From Chloroflexota bacterium (GTDB lineage: Bacteria > Chloroflexota > Dehalococcoidia > Lucifugimonadales > Lucifugimonadaceae), in assembly GCA_009838175.1 (NCBI GenBank), contig VXSB01000020.1:1-56504 (forward strand): a stretch of DNA of 56,504 nucleotides, read 5' to 3'. A model generated the notes under the pieces. It made no database searches. It worked only from the letters and a program-made list of their open reading frames with translations, and was not told where the DNA came from. Position 1 is the first letter of the stretch, and every line of letters starts with the position of its first letter. The position numbers were made by a program, and so were the translations under genes. Shown here in pieces: positions 34,699 through 43,400 of this stretch.

Positions 34699-36117
34699 AT
34701 GCCTGTACCCGCGCGCCCAATCATGAGGCGTCTCAGTCTTTGGGGCGTCGTCTTAACTTTGTCGGCATTGATAGCCGTCGGCATTGTCGGAATGGAAAAT
34801 CGCGACCGTCGATCAGTCGATGCACAAGCTATTGTCCCTCCAGTCTTTCCAGCCATAGTGTTTAACGGAAACGTGACCATTAACGGAGAACAGCCAGCCT
34901 ACACAGGTTTTGAGATTACGGCCCGGATAGGCGACAAATGGGAATCCCCGGCCGTCGTGGTCGGAGGTTTACCCGACAGACCCTCGCAATATGCACACCT
35001 CATCGTGGCGCCTCCCGAAACCCTGGACTTGATCGGTTCTCAGATCGAGTTTTGGCTCGAAGGACAAGTGCTTTCGACCACCACAAATTGGTACGCCGTG
35101 ATCAATGAATTTTCTGGTGAGGTCTGCGGAGGATGCACTTGGACATTCCCGATCCTCCGAGAAGTCGATCTAGACTTCCCGAACCTTCCCGAAGCAACCC
35201 CCACGGTCACACCTACGTACACCCCTTCGCCTGAGATCCTTAGACCCGCGTTCTTCACCGGCAAAGCGAGAACGCCAAAAGGTCCATTGCCCGAGGGATC
35301 AGAAATTTACGCCGTCGTCGGCTCAGATTTCCGCTCGGCAAACATCCAAGTATTCGGGGGTGAATACTTCATCACTATCGATGTCGTAGACAAGAAGTAT
35401 CGAGACGCACCAGTCGTGTTCTATCTCATTGATCGAAACGACCCCACAGGCGCACCACGCTTCCTAGAGGCATTGTCACCCCCAGGAGCGTTTGTTGGGG
35501 GGGAACAATTCGAAAACTTCTCATTGGTCTTCCCTGACTTGTTGCCTACGTTCACACCAACACCGACGCCTACGGATACGCCAACTATCACACCGACGCC
35601 TACTGATACCGCGACACCAACCGAAACCCCTACGCCGGCTCCAACCGCAACGCATACGCCGACACTGACGCCTACTCAGACATACACGCCAACGCCGACC
35701 AACACTCCGACACCCGTGCCAACCAACACTCCGACACTGACGCCAACGATTGCGCCAACCGTAGTGCCGTCCCCGACGCCAACCGATGTGCCCACGGCAA
35801 CTCCCACTCCCGAGCCGACGCGTACTCCGCGCCCGACGACAGCAGCCGGAGAACCCACTAGCGCGGTGGCGACGATTGTGAGGCCGACGCAATTCGTTCC
35901 GGAAGTTAATGTAAACGCGACCCAGACGCCTCCCGAAGGAAACGGGGGATCCGGGTTCTGCAACGCAACACCAAACCAAAACGGCAGTATCGAGGCAACG
36001 TTGCCATTTGGGATCGTAGCGCTTCTAAGTGTGTTCGCTTGGCGCATAACAGCCACGCGCAAAAAAGAAGACCACGAACTTGATGCCAAAAACGAGTCTG
36101 TCCTGAATCAGACCTAG
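34699..36117 (+). CDS. Surface protein with two beta-type modules, Pro/Thr stalk and C-terminal membrane anchor
   Basis: 472 aa, no assigned function. ATG 34699 has AGGAAG six bases upstream; longer in-frame starts lack one. Hydrophobic segment about 11-32 is a signal or anchor, with a possible cleavage after AQA (42-44). Module 1 spans about 46-165 (FNGNVTINGE, ITARIGDKW, QIEFWLEG), with a CGGC pair at 143-146. Module 2 spans about 183-280 (FFTGKARTPKG, YAVVGSD, FYLIDRNDPTG). A Pro/Thr-rich stalk runs from about 284 to 400. A second hydrophobic helix lies near the C-terminus, followed by a charged tail of about 20 residues. The next gene is a paralogue with the same order. Both modules look like small extracellular beta-sandwich domains. 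Confidence 0.85.
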   Translation: MPVPARPIMRRLSLWGVVLTLSALIAVGIVGMENRDRRSVDAQAIVPPVFPAIVFNGNVTINGEQPAYTGFEITARIGDKWESPAVVVGGLPDRPSQYAHLIVAPPETLDLIGSQIEFWLEGQVLSTTTNWYAVINEFSGEVCGGCTWTFPILREVDLDFPNLPEATPTVTPTYTPSPEILRPAFFTGKARTPKGPLPEGSEIYAVVGSDFRSANIQVFGGEYFITIDVVDKKYRDAPVVFYLIDRNDPTGAPRFLEALSPPGAFVGGEQFENFSLVFPDLLPTFTPTPTPTDTPTITPTPTDTATPTETPTPAPTATHTPTLTPTQTYTPTPTNTPTPVPTNTPTLTPTIAPTVVPSPTPTDVPTATPTPEPTRTPRPTTAAGEPTSAVATIVRPTQFVPEVNVNATQTPPEGNGGSGFCNATPNQNGSIEATLPFGIVALLSVFAWRITATRKKEDHELDAKNESVLNQT

Positions 36118-36130
36118 TGAGGTAAGCCGA

Positions 36131-37555
36131 ATGTACTACTCGACTGAGCGCAACAACACCGAGAATCAGAGTCCCATTGACACTTCTGGGAAGGTTGGAT
36201 TCCGGAACCGGTTGCCGGCGAGAAGCACTCAAATTTGGACATTCACGTTCGGTTTTCTATTGATAACAGCCATCGCGATGTCTGCAACGATGTTTGGCGC
36301 ACGCGACGACGCTCAAGCACAGTCGTCCCAGTTGCCTCCCCAGCTTGCAGCAGTGATTTTCGATGGTCGAGTCACAGTCGCAGGTTCGCCTTTCGACTTG
36401 GAAGGTCTGACCCTCTACGCTAAGGTTGGAGATTGGATCTCGGACCCCGTAACACTCGGCGACGGCACACCTGATCTCAACGGCTTTGAAGACCTCACCG
36501 TCAGCCCTCCTGCTGAACTCCTCGGCCAAGAGGTGAAATTCCTGCTAGGTGGCACGGTCGAATCCATGACGACCGACTACTACGCGATCATCGCTCCAGA
36601 TGGAAGCATCTTGATAAACGAACCGATCGGTCTCCCGATTTTCAGGACCGTGCAACTCGATTTCCCGTCCTTCCCCGAAGCGACCGCGCCGACACCCGTT
36701 CCATCAGACGGCCAACCTGGCACCACTCAACCTGGCGGCCCTGCGGTGACAATATTCTCAGGTCAAGCATTTACTCAGGGCGTGCCCGTCCCCGATGGAT
36801 ATCAAGTCTTCGCAGTTATCGGCAACATGCCTACCGATAAAGTCACGGTTATTGGTGGAACCTACAACCTCGCCGTTAACACCAGTGACAACAGCTTGAA
36901 CGGCTCTCTGATCAAGTTCTTCTTGGTCGATAAGGGCGACCCAACCAACCCGAACAAGACTCTCGAAGCAGAGACCCCCGGCGTATTCACTGCCGGTCAA
37001 TCAGCCGAGGTTCGTCTTGTATTCCCCGCGCTCGCACCCACACCAACGCCGGAACCGACTGCGACCTACACCCCAGAGCCGACTGCGACACCTGAGCCAA
37101 CCGCGACACCAGAACCGACTGCGACCTACACCCCAGAGCCGACTGCGACACCTGAGCCAACCGCGACACCAGAACCGACGGCAACCCCGATCCCGCCGAC
37201 TGCGACACCAGAACCGACGGCGACACCGGTGCCTCCGACGGCAACTCCGGTCCCGCCGACCGCGACACCAGAACCCACGGCGACTCCGGTGCCTCCGACG
37301 GCAACTCCGATCCCGCCGACTGCGACAGCTGAGCCAACCGCGACACCGGTGCCTCCGACGGCAACCCCGGTCCCGCCGACCGCGACACCAGTGCCGCCAA
37401 CCGCGGTCCCGCCGACAGTGGCACCAGAACCCGAAGACTCCGGTGGTGGATTTAACGCAACCCTGCCGCTAGCGATAATCCTTGTATTGCTGCTAATTGC
37501 GATCGCTGGATACTTCCGATGGCGCTACATGCAACAGTCGAAGGAAGAAGCGTAG
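36131..37555 (+). CDS. Paralogous stalked surface protein with C-terminal membrane anchor
   Basis: 474 aa paralogue of the preceding gene, 13 bp downstream, with GAGG eight bases before the ATG. A polar N-terminus precedes a hydrophobic helix (about 34-55) and a possible cleavage at AQA. Module 1 (about 68-175: FDGRVTVAG, LYAKVGDW, VKFLLGGT) and module 2 (about 195-295: FSGQAFTQGVPVPDGYQVFAVIG, KFFLVDKGDPTN) align with those of its neighbour. The stalk is a regular P-T-A-T-P-E/V/I-P repeat. The C-terminal helix LAIILVLLLIAIAGYF is followed by a short basic tail. The pair is probably displayed on the cell surface; ligand unknown. Confidence 0.85.
   Translation: MYYSTERNNTENQSPIDTSGKVGFRNRLPARSTQIWTFTFGFLLITAIAMSATMFGARDDAQAQSSQLPPQLAAVIFDGRVTVAGSPFDLEGLTLYAKVGDWISDPVTLGDGTPDLNGFEDLTVSPPAELLGQEVKFLLGGTVESMTTDYYAIIAPDGSILINEPIGLPIFRTVQLDFPSFPEATAPTPVPSDGQPGTTQPGGPAVTIFSGQAFTQGVPVPDGYQVFAVIGNMPTDKVTVIGGTYNLAVNTSDNSLNGSLIKFFLVDKGDPTNPNKTLEAETPGVFTAGQSAEVRLVFPALAPTPTPEPTATYTPEPTATPEPTATPEPTATYTPEPTATPEPTATPEPTATPIPPTATPEPTATPVPPTATPVPPTATPEPTATPVPPTATPIPPTATAEPTATPVPPTATPVPPTATPVPPTAVPPTVAPEPEDSGGGFNATLPLAIILVLLLIAIAGYFRWRYMQQSKEEA
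37045..37420 (+). repeat. In-frame tandem repeat encoding the Pro/Thr stalk
   Basis: The stalk DNA has a higher-order period of 60 bp (20 residues). Units start at 37061, 37121, 37181, 37241, 37301 and 37361. The first two are identical except for the last base, pointing to recent duplication. Later units are diverged copies of one another. Confidence 0.85.
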
Positions 37556-37595
37556 CCAAGCCGCCCAAAACCGAGTAATAAAAACACAGAACCAA

Positions 37596-37632
37596 AAAGC
37601 GACCGCCGAGATGACCTTTCGGCGGTCGCTTT
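37596..37632. terminator. Bidirectional intrinsic terminator
   Basis: AAAGCGACCGCCGA (37596-37609) pairs perfectly with TCGGCGGTCGCTTT (37619-37632): a 14-bp stem and 9-nt loop. A-rich DNA precedes and T-rich DNA follows. It lies between two convergent genes and would stop transcription from both sides. Confidence 0.9.
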
Positions 37633-37651
37633 ATTTAGGGGCTAACTAACC

Positions 37652-38296
37652 TTACGCCCGCGGCCGCAACACGACGAGTTGGCGGTCTGCTGGCAATGAA
37701 CTCCTCGTCACGCTGACTCGCAACTGCGGCTCGTTGTTCATCTGATCACTGCCGGTTTCGCCGAGCAACGACTTAAGTTTTTCACCGGGTTCGCTACTAC
37801 CTGCCACGAGACCATTCACAAATACGTATGACGGATCCAACGCTCCGATGATTGAGGACAACTCCTTGACATCCATGTGCAATCTGGCAACATCCAGCAA
37901 CAACACATCTACGCTCCCGATGCGCTGCGCGGTTCGTGCATCCGGCGACGATTTCGCCAACCCCAACATGTAAACGGACAATCCCTCAGCATCGATGCGA
38001 AATGAGGTAATCGTCTTCTTCGATTCCGACTCGGGGTTCGCAGGTAATGCGATGCCGCGCAATCCCAAATCGCCAATCTCATATTCGCCCGGATGCGAAA
38101 TCGTGTCTTTGCCGCCTACCTGATTGCGAAAAGAAGATGCGCGAGGTTTGCTCTGCAAAATAGCAGTGATCACGGTGTCGTCAGCAGCTGAAGAAGGCAC
38201 GAACGTCGCTTCTGCCTCGTCAGCAGGATCGCAGATAACCGAACCAGAGGCAGTTTTCACCAGAAAAGCGTTATGTCCGTTGAGAGATATATCCAT
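37652..38296 (-). CDS. Metallo-beta-lactamase-fold protein (UlaG/PF13483-like) lacking the metal site
   Basis: 214 aa. ATG 38296 (MDISLNGHNAFLVKT) matches the usual MBL-family start; 21 more residues are possible upstream but look unrelated. Family motifs remain: GHNAFLV for GHSCFLI, VICDPAD, and HPGEYEIGDLGLRGIAL. The HxHxDH metal motif, expected after the first strands, is absent: DDTVITAILQSKPRA stands where VSHxHxDH should be. A catalytic role is therefore unlikely. It is convergent with the surface-protein genes and divergent from the DUF488 gene. Confidence 0.75.
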   Translation of the reverse strand: MDISLNGHNAFLVKTASGSVICDPADEAEATFVPSSAADDTVITAILQSKPRASSFRNQVGGKDTISHPGEYEIGDLGLRGIALPANPESESKKTITSFRIDAEGLSVYMLGLAKSSPDARTAQRIGSVDVLLLDVARLHMDVKELSSIIGALDPSYVFVNGLVAGSSEPGEKLKSLLGETGSDQMNNEPQLRVSVTRSSLPADRQLVVLRPRA

Positions 38297-38424
38297 AGAA
38301 TTGTTGGGTCTCCGTTGAAGCGTGAGAATCTTAACTACGGTATTGAGTGTACTTCTCACGAAACCGCACTGTTGCGACTTCCAATCATGCGACTCCTCAA
38401 CCGCACGAAAACAGTTACCGGGGC

Positions 38425-38919
38425 ATGAACAAAACCGTTCCCATCATCTACACAATCGGTCACAGTAATCACACTTGGGAACGATTCGCCGAGTTGCTCA
38501 CCCCGTATGAGATCGATTTGCTGGTCGACGTTAGATCGTATCCCCGATCACGCTTCGCGCCTTGGTCGAACCGCGATCGGATTGAGTGCAACCTTAAGCG
38601 GATCGGAGTCGGATACCTGTGGAAGGGCGATTCCTTGGGCGGTATGCCGAGAGGCCCAAACAAGCCCATGGATTCCGAAACCACGTCCGTCGGCGAATGG
38701 TACGAACAGAGAGCCAGAGAACCTGATTTCGAAGCCGGGATTATAGAAGTTTCCCGACTGGCAAGAGGGAAACGACTAGCGGTTATGTGTTCCGAAGGAG
38801 ATGCGTCGCGATGTCATCGTTCGCTACTCCTAGCACCGAAATTTATACGCGAAGGTTCCGAACTCATTCACATCAACCCGAAGGGCTTCGGAGCTTCCGC
38901 CCAATTGTTGATGGAGTAA
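38425..38919 (+). CDS. DUF488 family protein
   Basis: 164 aa. ATG 38425 (MNKTVPIIYTIGHSNH) is chosen because TIGHSN is the family's N-terminal hallmark. DVRSYPRSRFAPWSN, LGGMPRGP and the C-terminal MCSEGDASRCHRSLL (Cys and CHR) are conserved. The biochemical function of DUF488 is not established. It diverges from the MBL-fold gene across 128 bp and lies upstream of hrcA. Confidence 0.85.
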   Translation: MNKTVPIIYTIGHSNHTWERFAELLTPYEIDLLVDVRSYPRSRFAPWSNRDRIECNLKRIGVGYLWKGDSLGGMPRGPNKPMDSETTSVGEWYEQRAREPDFEAGIIEVSRLARGKRLAVMCSEGDASRCHRSLLLAPKFIREGSELIHINPKGFGASAQLLME

Positions 38920-39019
38920 AACGGTAGCGAGCAAGGTGGGCCAATGGCGCATTAAGCCATGCGGTGTTAGATTCTGTAAATATGGAGCGAGGCTCCTATC
39001 TAGCGAACGGTTGCGCGCG

Positions 39020-39037
39020 CCATCAACGCTTTGATGG
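39020..39037 (+). promoter_or_regulatory. Inverted repeat upstream of hrcA
   Basis: CCATCAA-CGCT-TTGATGG is a perfect 7-bp inverted repeat 37 bp before the hrcA ATG. A second one, GGAGC-GAG-GCTCC, is at 38984-38996. Neither resembles CIRCE (TTAGCACTC-N9-GAGTGCTAA), the known HrcA operator. Confidence 0.35.
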
Positions 39038-39073
39038 TTGAACCAGCGCTGTGATTACCCTCACTTTCTCGAT

Positions 39074-40111
39074 ATGCCTCTGCCTGAACGAAGAAGCACA
39101 ATCCTAACCTTCATCGTTGACGACTACATCTCAACGGCTATACCGGTTTCTTCCAACGCGGTCGCCAATTCTGGCGGCTTCAACGTCAGCAGCGCAACTA
39201 TCCGCAACGAGATGGGTGTTCTCATCGACGAAGGCTACCTGTTACGACCGCATCCGTCATCGGGCGCGGTTCCGTCTGAAAAAGGCTATCGACATTTCGT
39301 CGGAGAACTAGACAAATCATCACAACCTCCCGACAACTTAGTGACGCTGCTACAGCATCAGACAGAAGTCGAGCCAGATGACGTCGATGCATGGGTTCAG
39401 GTAACCGCATCAGTGATCGCCGATCTGATCGGCGCGCTTGCGTTCATCACCGCACCGCGCGCACAAATGCCTAATGTCAAGCAGATCGAACTCTTGAAAC
39501 TGCACGACATGTTGATCATGTTGGTGCTCGTTTTGCAAGAGGCCCGGGTTTACCGACAACTCATCGAGCTCGAACAGGCTATTCCTGATCCGATGCTCGA
39601 ACGAACTCGAAACAAAGTATCCGCAGAAGTTTCAGGCAAACGCGTAGAAGAACTTGTCGCAACCCGCGATCGTGAAGACATCCAGGACGATTTCGAACGG
39701 CAAGTTTGGCAAGCAACCATCGAAGCACTGGTTCACGCCGAATCTGTCCCCGGCGTGAGATACATGAGCGGCTTCCGACACTTCATGTCAGACCCTGAGT
39801 TGGCTGCGCAACCCGAGAAGGGGGCACTGGCTCTCTCGGCTCTCGAAAATGACGACGCATTCGCCGACCTGACTTCCGGAGTGACATACGGCGCCCAGCC
39901 GGTCGTAGCGATCGGCTCTGACAATGCCCGTCCTGAGCTGTGCGACTACAGCCTAATAATGTGCGGTTACGGTGGCGCGGTAAACGCTAGAGGCGTCGTC
40001 GGATTGATTTCCCCGATGCGTACCGCATATGATCGCGCAATCCCAACAGTCAGCTTCGCCGCCGAAACCTTAGATGCCATGGTCAATCGTGGCGACCCTA
40101 AACTTGATTGA
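39074..40111 (+). CDS. hrcA: Heat-inducible transcription repressor HrcA
   Basis: 345 aa repressor of heat-shock genes. ATG 39074 (MPLPERRSTILTFIVDDYI) fits the family; an upstream TTG (39038) would add 12 residues. The N-terminal winged helix shows SSATIRNEMGVLIDEGYLLRPHPSSGAVPSEKGYRHF. The central and C-terminal GAF-like region ends with YGGAVNARGVVGLISPMRTAYDRAIPTV. It is followed by dnaJ; grpE and dnaK are not here. Confidence 0.93.
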   Translation: MPLPERRSTILTFIVDDYISTAIPVSSNAVANSGGFNVSSATIRNEMGVLIDEGYLLRPHPSSGAVPSEKGYRHFVGELDKSSQPPDNLVTLLQHQTEVEPDDVDAWVQVTASVIADLIGALAFITAPRAQMPNVKQIELLKLHDMLIMLVLVLQEARVYRQLIELEQAIPDPMLERTRNKVSAEVSGKRVEELVATRDREDIQDDFERQVWQATIEALVHAESVPGVRYMSGFRHFMSDPELAAQPEKGALALSALENDDAFADLTSGVTYGAQPVVAIGSDNARPELCDYSLIMCGYGGAVNARGVVGLISPMRTAYDRAIPTVSFAAETLDAMVNRGDPKLD

Positions 40112-40159
40112 CGAACCGCCACATCCAGGACATCGAACCGAAACAACGGCATCTATTTC

Positions 40160-41323
40160 ATGAGCGACAAACGCGACTACTACGAAGTGCTGGAGATTTC
40201 TCGTACGGCAAACGAGGAAGACATCAAAAAAGCATTCCGGCGCAAAGCTTTGCAGTACCACCCCGACCGGAACCGCGAAGAGGGTGCCACTGAGCGTTTC
40301 AAGGAGATCAACGAGGCATATCAAATCCTCATCGACCCGGAGAGCCGCGCCCGTTACGATCGTTTCGGCCATCAGGGTGTGAATGGCCAGGCGAGTCGAG
40401 GATTCGAAGGCTTCAACGATTTCGGCGGTTTCGGCGACATCTTCGAATCATTCTTCGGTGGCGCGGCCGGAACTCGCAACCGAAGAGGTAGAGACGTCGA
40501 GCTGGCGCTGAGTGTATCTTTCCGTGATGCCATTTTCGGCACCAGCCGCGAGACCGACGTGATGCGACGCGAAATCTGTTCGCGGTGCAGCAGCACCCGC
40601 GGCGAACCCGGCAGCGCAACCCAGACGTGCCCGACTTGTAACGGCAGCGGCAACGTGCGACGCGCCCAGCGAACCCTCTTCGGCAACTTCGAGCAAATCA
40701 GCGAATGTTCTACATGCCGCGGCTCCGGCACGAAAGTCGAACGCCCATGTTCGCAATGCAACGCTACCGGCGTATCCAACCACCGCCGTAAAATCTCCAT
40801 CGACATCCCGCCCGGTGTCGACGACGGCACACGTATCGTCATGCGAGGACAAGGCGACGTAGGCGAATTCGGCGGACACGCCGGCGATTTATACGTCCGC
40901 GTGCACGTCGAGCCCGATCGCGTGTTCACTAGAAGCGGCAACGATGTTGTGATCCGAGCGGAACTAAACGTCGTATCCGCCATGCTAGGCGGCATCATCA
41001 CCGTGCCAACGTTGGAAGGCGACAAAGAAATAAGAATCCAGCCTGGAGTCCAGACTGGTCACCACGAGGTCATCCGCGGCTTAGGCGTCCCGCGTTTGCG
41101 AAACGACGGGCCACGCGGCGACCAGATCGTCCAGATCGCCGTCATAACACCGCGATCCTTGACACAAAAGCAAAAGAAACTCGTCCGAGAACTTGGCGAA
41201 ACTATGCGCGAAACTGACGAACGTGCGTTGGATCCGATCATTGTCCAGAACGAGGTCTCATACGGCACTCAAGGTAACGACGACTCGATTTGGAGTTGGC
41301 TAAAGGGCGCCTTCACGAGTTAG
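40160..41323 (+). CDS. dnaJ: Chaperone protein DnaJ
   Basis: 387 aa type I Hsp40. The J domain (about 6-70) has HPD at 34-36. A Gly/Phe-rich linker follows (FGGFGDIFESFFGG). Four zinc-finger CxxCxGxG-type repeats are present (CSRCSSTRGEPG, CPTCNGSG, CSTCRGSG, CSQCNATG); the first is irregular. C-terminal substrate-binding domains follow. It starts 48 bp after hrcA. Its DnaK partner must be encoded elsewhere. Confidence 0.96.
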   Translation: MSDKRDYYEVLEISRTANEEDIKKAFRRKALQYHPDRNREEGATERFKEINEAYQILIDPESRARYDRFGHQGVNGQASRGFEGFNDFGGFGDIFESFFGGAAGTRNRRGRDVELALSVSFRDAIFGTSRETDVMRREICSRCSSTRGEPGSATQTCPTCNGSGNVRRAQRTLFGNFEQISECSTCRGSGTKVERPCSQCNATGVSNHRRKISIDIPPGVDDGTRIVMRGQGDVGEFGGHAGDLYVRVHVEPDRVFTRSGNDVVIRAELNVVSAMLGGIITVPTLEGDKEIRIQPGVQTGHHEVIRGLGVPRLRNDGPRGDQIVQIAVITPRSLTQKQKKLVRELGETMRETDERALDPIIVQNEVSYGTQGNDDSIWSWLKGAFTS

Positions 41324-41354
41324 TTGAACATGCAGCGACGCACAGCAAGCCAAC

Positions 41355-42314
41355 GTGCGTGACCCAGAGGGCGAGAGTTGGTTGGAGATTAGCGTAAAAC
41401 TCCCCGCCGAATACGCTGAACCAGTCACTCACCTCTTCACTACCTACGGCGACGGCCGAGTCTTCGTATCGCAATCTGGCGATTGGGACGCAGACGATGT
41501 TGGCGGTGATGCCAATTCGAGCGACGACGTCGCCGTGTTCTGCTATCTCAAAAACGACGATACAGTGGACAACCGCAAAGGCATGATTGATATAGGCCTG
41601 AGGTTGATGTCGGAACTGACCGACATGGAGCCACATCGTGAGCGTATGGTCACTGCTGAAGAATGGGCGCACCAATCCTTTCCTACGATTCGGGTGGCCG
41701 ATCGCATTACGATCTCGCCGTGGTCCTTAGAAGACGGCGTTCCACCGGACCCAAGAAACGACGATGTGCAAGTGTACCTGTCCCCAGGTTTGGCTTTCGG
41801 TACTGGGAACCATCCAACTACTCGTCTCTGCCTGAAGGGCATCGTCGAAGATGCCGATGCAGGTAAGTTGACTGGAGCCCGAGTCTTGGACGTAGGCTGC
41901 GGATCAGGAGTACTCACGATCGTCGCCCTGAAAATGGGCGTCACTGATGCGTGGTGCTTAGACATAGACGAGACCGCCATACGGGCAGTCCAAAACAATC
42001 TAGTGATGTCTAGTGTCTCCGAACGAGCTCATGTCCTGAGTGGTTCCGTACCTCATGAAGAGTTGCCTGATGTCAAATTCGATTACGTGTTGGCGAACAT
42101 CACCTCTCGCGTCCTGATAGATCTAGCCGAAGCACTCGTCGATCAAGCCAGCCTCGGTGGCACCATACTGGCATCGGGCATATTATCCGAACAATCGGAG
42201 GCAGTCCGCGAAGCATTCGTAAACACGAAACGGGTAACAATTTCGGAACCGGGACAAGATGGCGATTGGGTCATGCTGCGCGTTGTCAAGTCGAGTGACG
42301 AGACGAAATCCTAG
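41355..42314 (+). CDS. prmA: Ribosomal protein L11 methyltransferase
   Basis: 319 aa SAM-dependent enzyme that methylates L11. The N-terminal L11-recognition domain starts at SWLEISVKLPAEYAEPV. PGLAFGTGNHPTTRLCL, VLDVGCGSGVLTIVAL (SAM site) and DYVLANITSRVL are diagnostic. The start is GTG 41355; a TTG at 41382 is an alternative. The dnaJ-prmA-rsmE order is common. Confidence 0.94.
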   Translation: MRDPEGESWLEISVKLPAEYAEPVTHLFTTYGDGRVFVSQSGDWDADDVGGDANSSDDVAVFCYLKNDDTVDNRKGMIDIGLRLMSELTDMEPHRERMVTAEEWAHQSFPTIRVADRITISPWSLEDGVPPDPRNDDVQVYLSPGLAFGTGNHPTTRLCLKGIVEDADAGKLTGARVLDVGCGSGVLTIVALKMGVTDAWCLDIDETAIRAVQNNLVMSSVSERAHVLSGSVPHEELPDVKFDYVLANITSRVLIDLAEALVDQASLGGTILASGILSEQSEAVREAFVNTKRVTISEPGQDGDWVMLRVVKSSDETKS

Positions 42315-42316
42315 CT

Positions 42317-43078
42317 ATGCACAGATTTCACGTTGAACCGTCATTCGCACCATCGCTCCAAATCGGTGGCGAAGTATCGTTGCCCGAGAATACTTCGCAT
42401 CAAATACGCAACGTTCTGCGTTTACATGCAGGCGAGAAAATTGCAATATTCACTGGTGACGGACGCGAGTGGACAGTCCAATTAGAAGCCATCGAACACG
42501 ATTCACCATCAGTGACCGTGAGACTTTTGGAGGTCATTGAACCCAACGTCGAAATGAAGACTCAGGTCGCCATGGTGATGGCATTGACACGTCCTCAGCG
42601 CTACGAGTTAGCATTGGCGAAATGCACCGAACTCGGCGCGAGCGAATTCCTGTCCATCATCACTGATCACGTACTCAAGTCTGATTCAACGATCAGCTCT
42701 AATCGAATGGCGAGGTGGAATCGCATCGTGAAAGAGGCTGCTGAGTTGTCTGGAAGGGTGCGTGTACCGCAAATCACTGATCCGGTACAAATGAGTTCGG
42801 TGTTGGCGCGATTTCGCGATGAAGGAGCGACCCCAATATTGCTGTGGGAAGGCGCTCGCGAACCCATGCTGGCCGACCTCCTGGCAACAATTCGCACCGG
42901 GGCGTCACCAGCGCCAAAGGTTGCACTAGTATTCGGTCCCGTTGGTGGGTTCTCACCCAAGGAGGCCCAGCACGCAGTGGAGACGGGCGCGGTCATAGCG
43001 AGTTTGGGACGTCGAATTCTCCGAACCGAAACCGCGGCGATCGCCGCGATGTCGATAACCGCACAAATGCTGCGTTGA
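42317..43078 (+). CDS. rsmE: 16S rRNA m3U1498 methyltransferase
   Basis: 253 aa SPOUT-class methyltransferase. An N-terminal PUA-like domain (HQIRNVLRLHAGEKI, FTGDGREW) precedes the knotted SAM fold, with KCTELGASEF, LVFGPVGGFSPKE and SLGRRILRTETAAIAAM. The usual GPEGG is GPVGG here. It begins 2 bp after prmA and is the last gene of its run. Confidence 0.94.
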   Translation: MHRFHVEPSFAPSLQIGGEVSLPENTSHQIRNVLRLHAGEKIAIFTGDGREWTVQLEAIEHDSPSVTVRLLEVIEPNVEMKTQVAMVMALTRPQRYELALAKCTELGASEFLSIITDHVLKSDSTISSNRMARWNRIVKEAAELSGRVRVPQITDPVQMSSVLARFRDEGATPILLWEGAREPMLADLLATIRTGASPAPKVALVFGPVGGFSPKEAQHAVETGAVIASLGRRILRTETAAIAAMSITAQMLR

Positions 43079-43086
43079 ATCGTTGA

Positions 43087-43115
43087 CTATCGTCGGCAAC
43101 GCAGGCCGATGATAG
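43087..43115 (+). terminator. Hairpin after rsmE
   Basis: CTATCGTCGGC (43087-43097) pairs with GCCGATGATAG (43105-43115): 11 bp with one G-U pair, 7-nt loop, 8 bp after the rsmE stop. No T-tract follows, so it may end or stabilise the transcript. Confidence 0.5.
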
Positions 43116-43152
43116 GTAATCCATTGCTGTGAGTGCGCCACGCATCGAATCG

Positions 43153-43161
43153 TGCTATTAT
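43153..43161 (+). promoter_or_regulatory. Candidate extended -10 promoter for the ABC transporter
   Basis: TGCTATTAT (TG at 43153-43154, TATTAT at 43156-43161) is an extended -10 box with no clear -35. It would give a leader of about 320 nt that crosses the pseudogene candidate. Confidence 0.3.
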
Positions 43162-43213
43162 GCATCCGCGCTACGTTATTGGAGTAGCGCGTACGCGTCT
43201 GGTAGTTAACTCA

Positions 43214-43400
43214 ATGAACCTTCGGCCAGGTCCTGCCAAGAAAGCCGTCTTGATTAGCTCCGACGGAGTAAGCATGGAGCTTTGGCGCCGAATGACGATC
43301 CGCACTCTGCCATCTGCTCGGTTGACCAATACCGGAAAACGTCGAAGGTGGTATCGTCTACGAAGCGCTTGAGGATCCTAACTGGTACCTCAAGCCGTAA
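43214..43400 (+). pseudogene. Possible short frameshifted coding remnant
   Basis: Protein-like segments occur in three successive frames. From ATG 43214 one reads AKKAVLISSDGVSMELWRR; in a second frame APNDDPHSAICSVDQYR; in a third PENVEGGIVYEALEDPNW then YLKP and TAA (43398-43400). Joined, they would form a plausible 60-residue peptide broken by two frameshifts. The parent family is not known; KAVLISSDG recalls the start of some amidohydrolases. It may be a decayed gene, or chance. Confidence 0.3.

Noticed and set aside
38920-39073. CIRCE operator upstream of hrcA
   Set aside because: No TTAGCACTC-N9-GAGTGCTAA or close match was found; the inverted repeats there differ.
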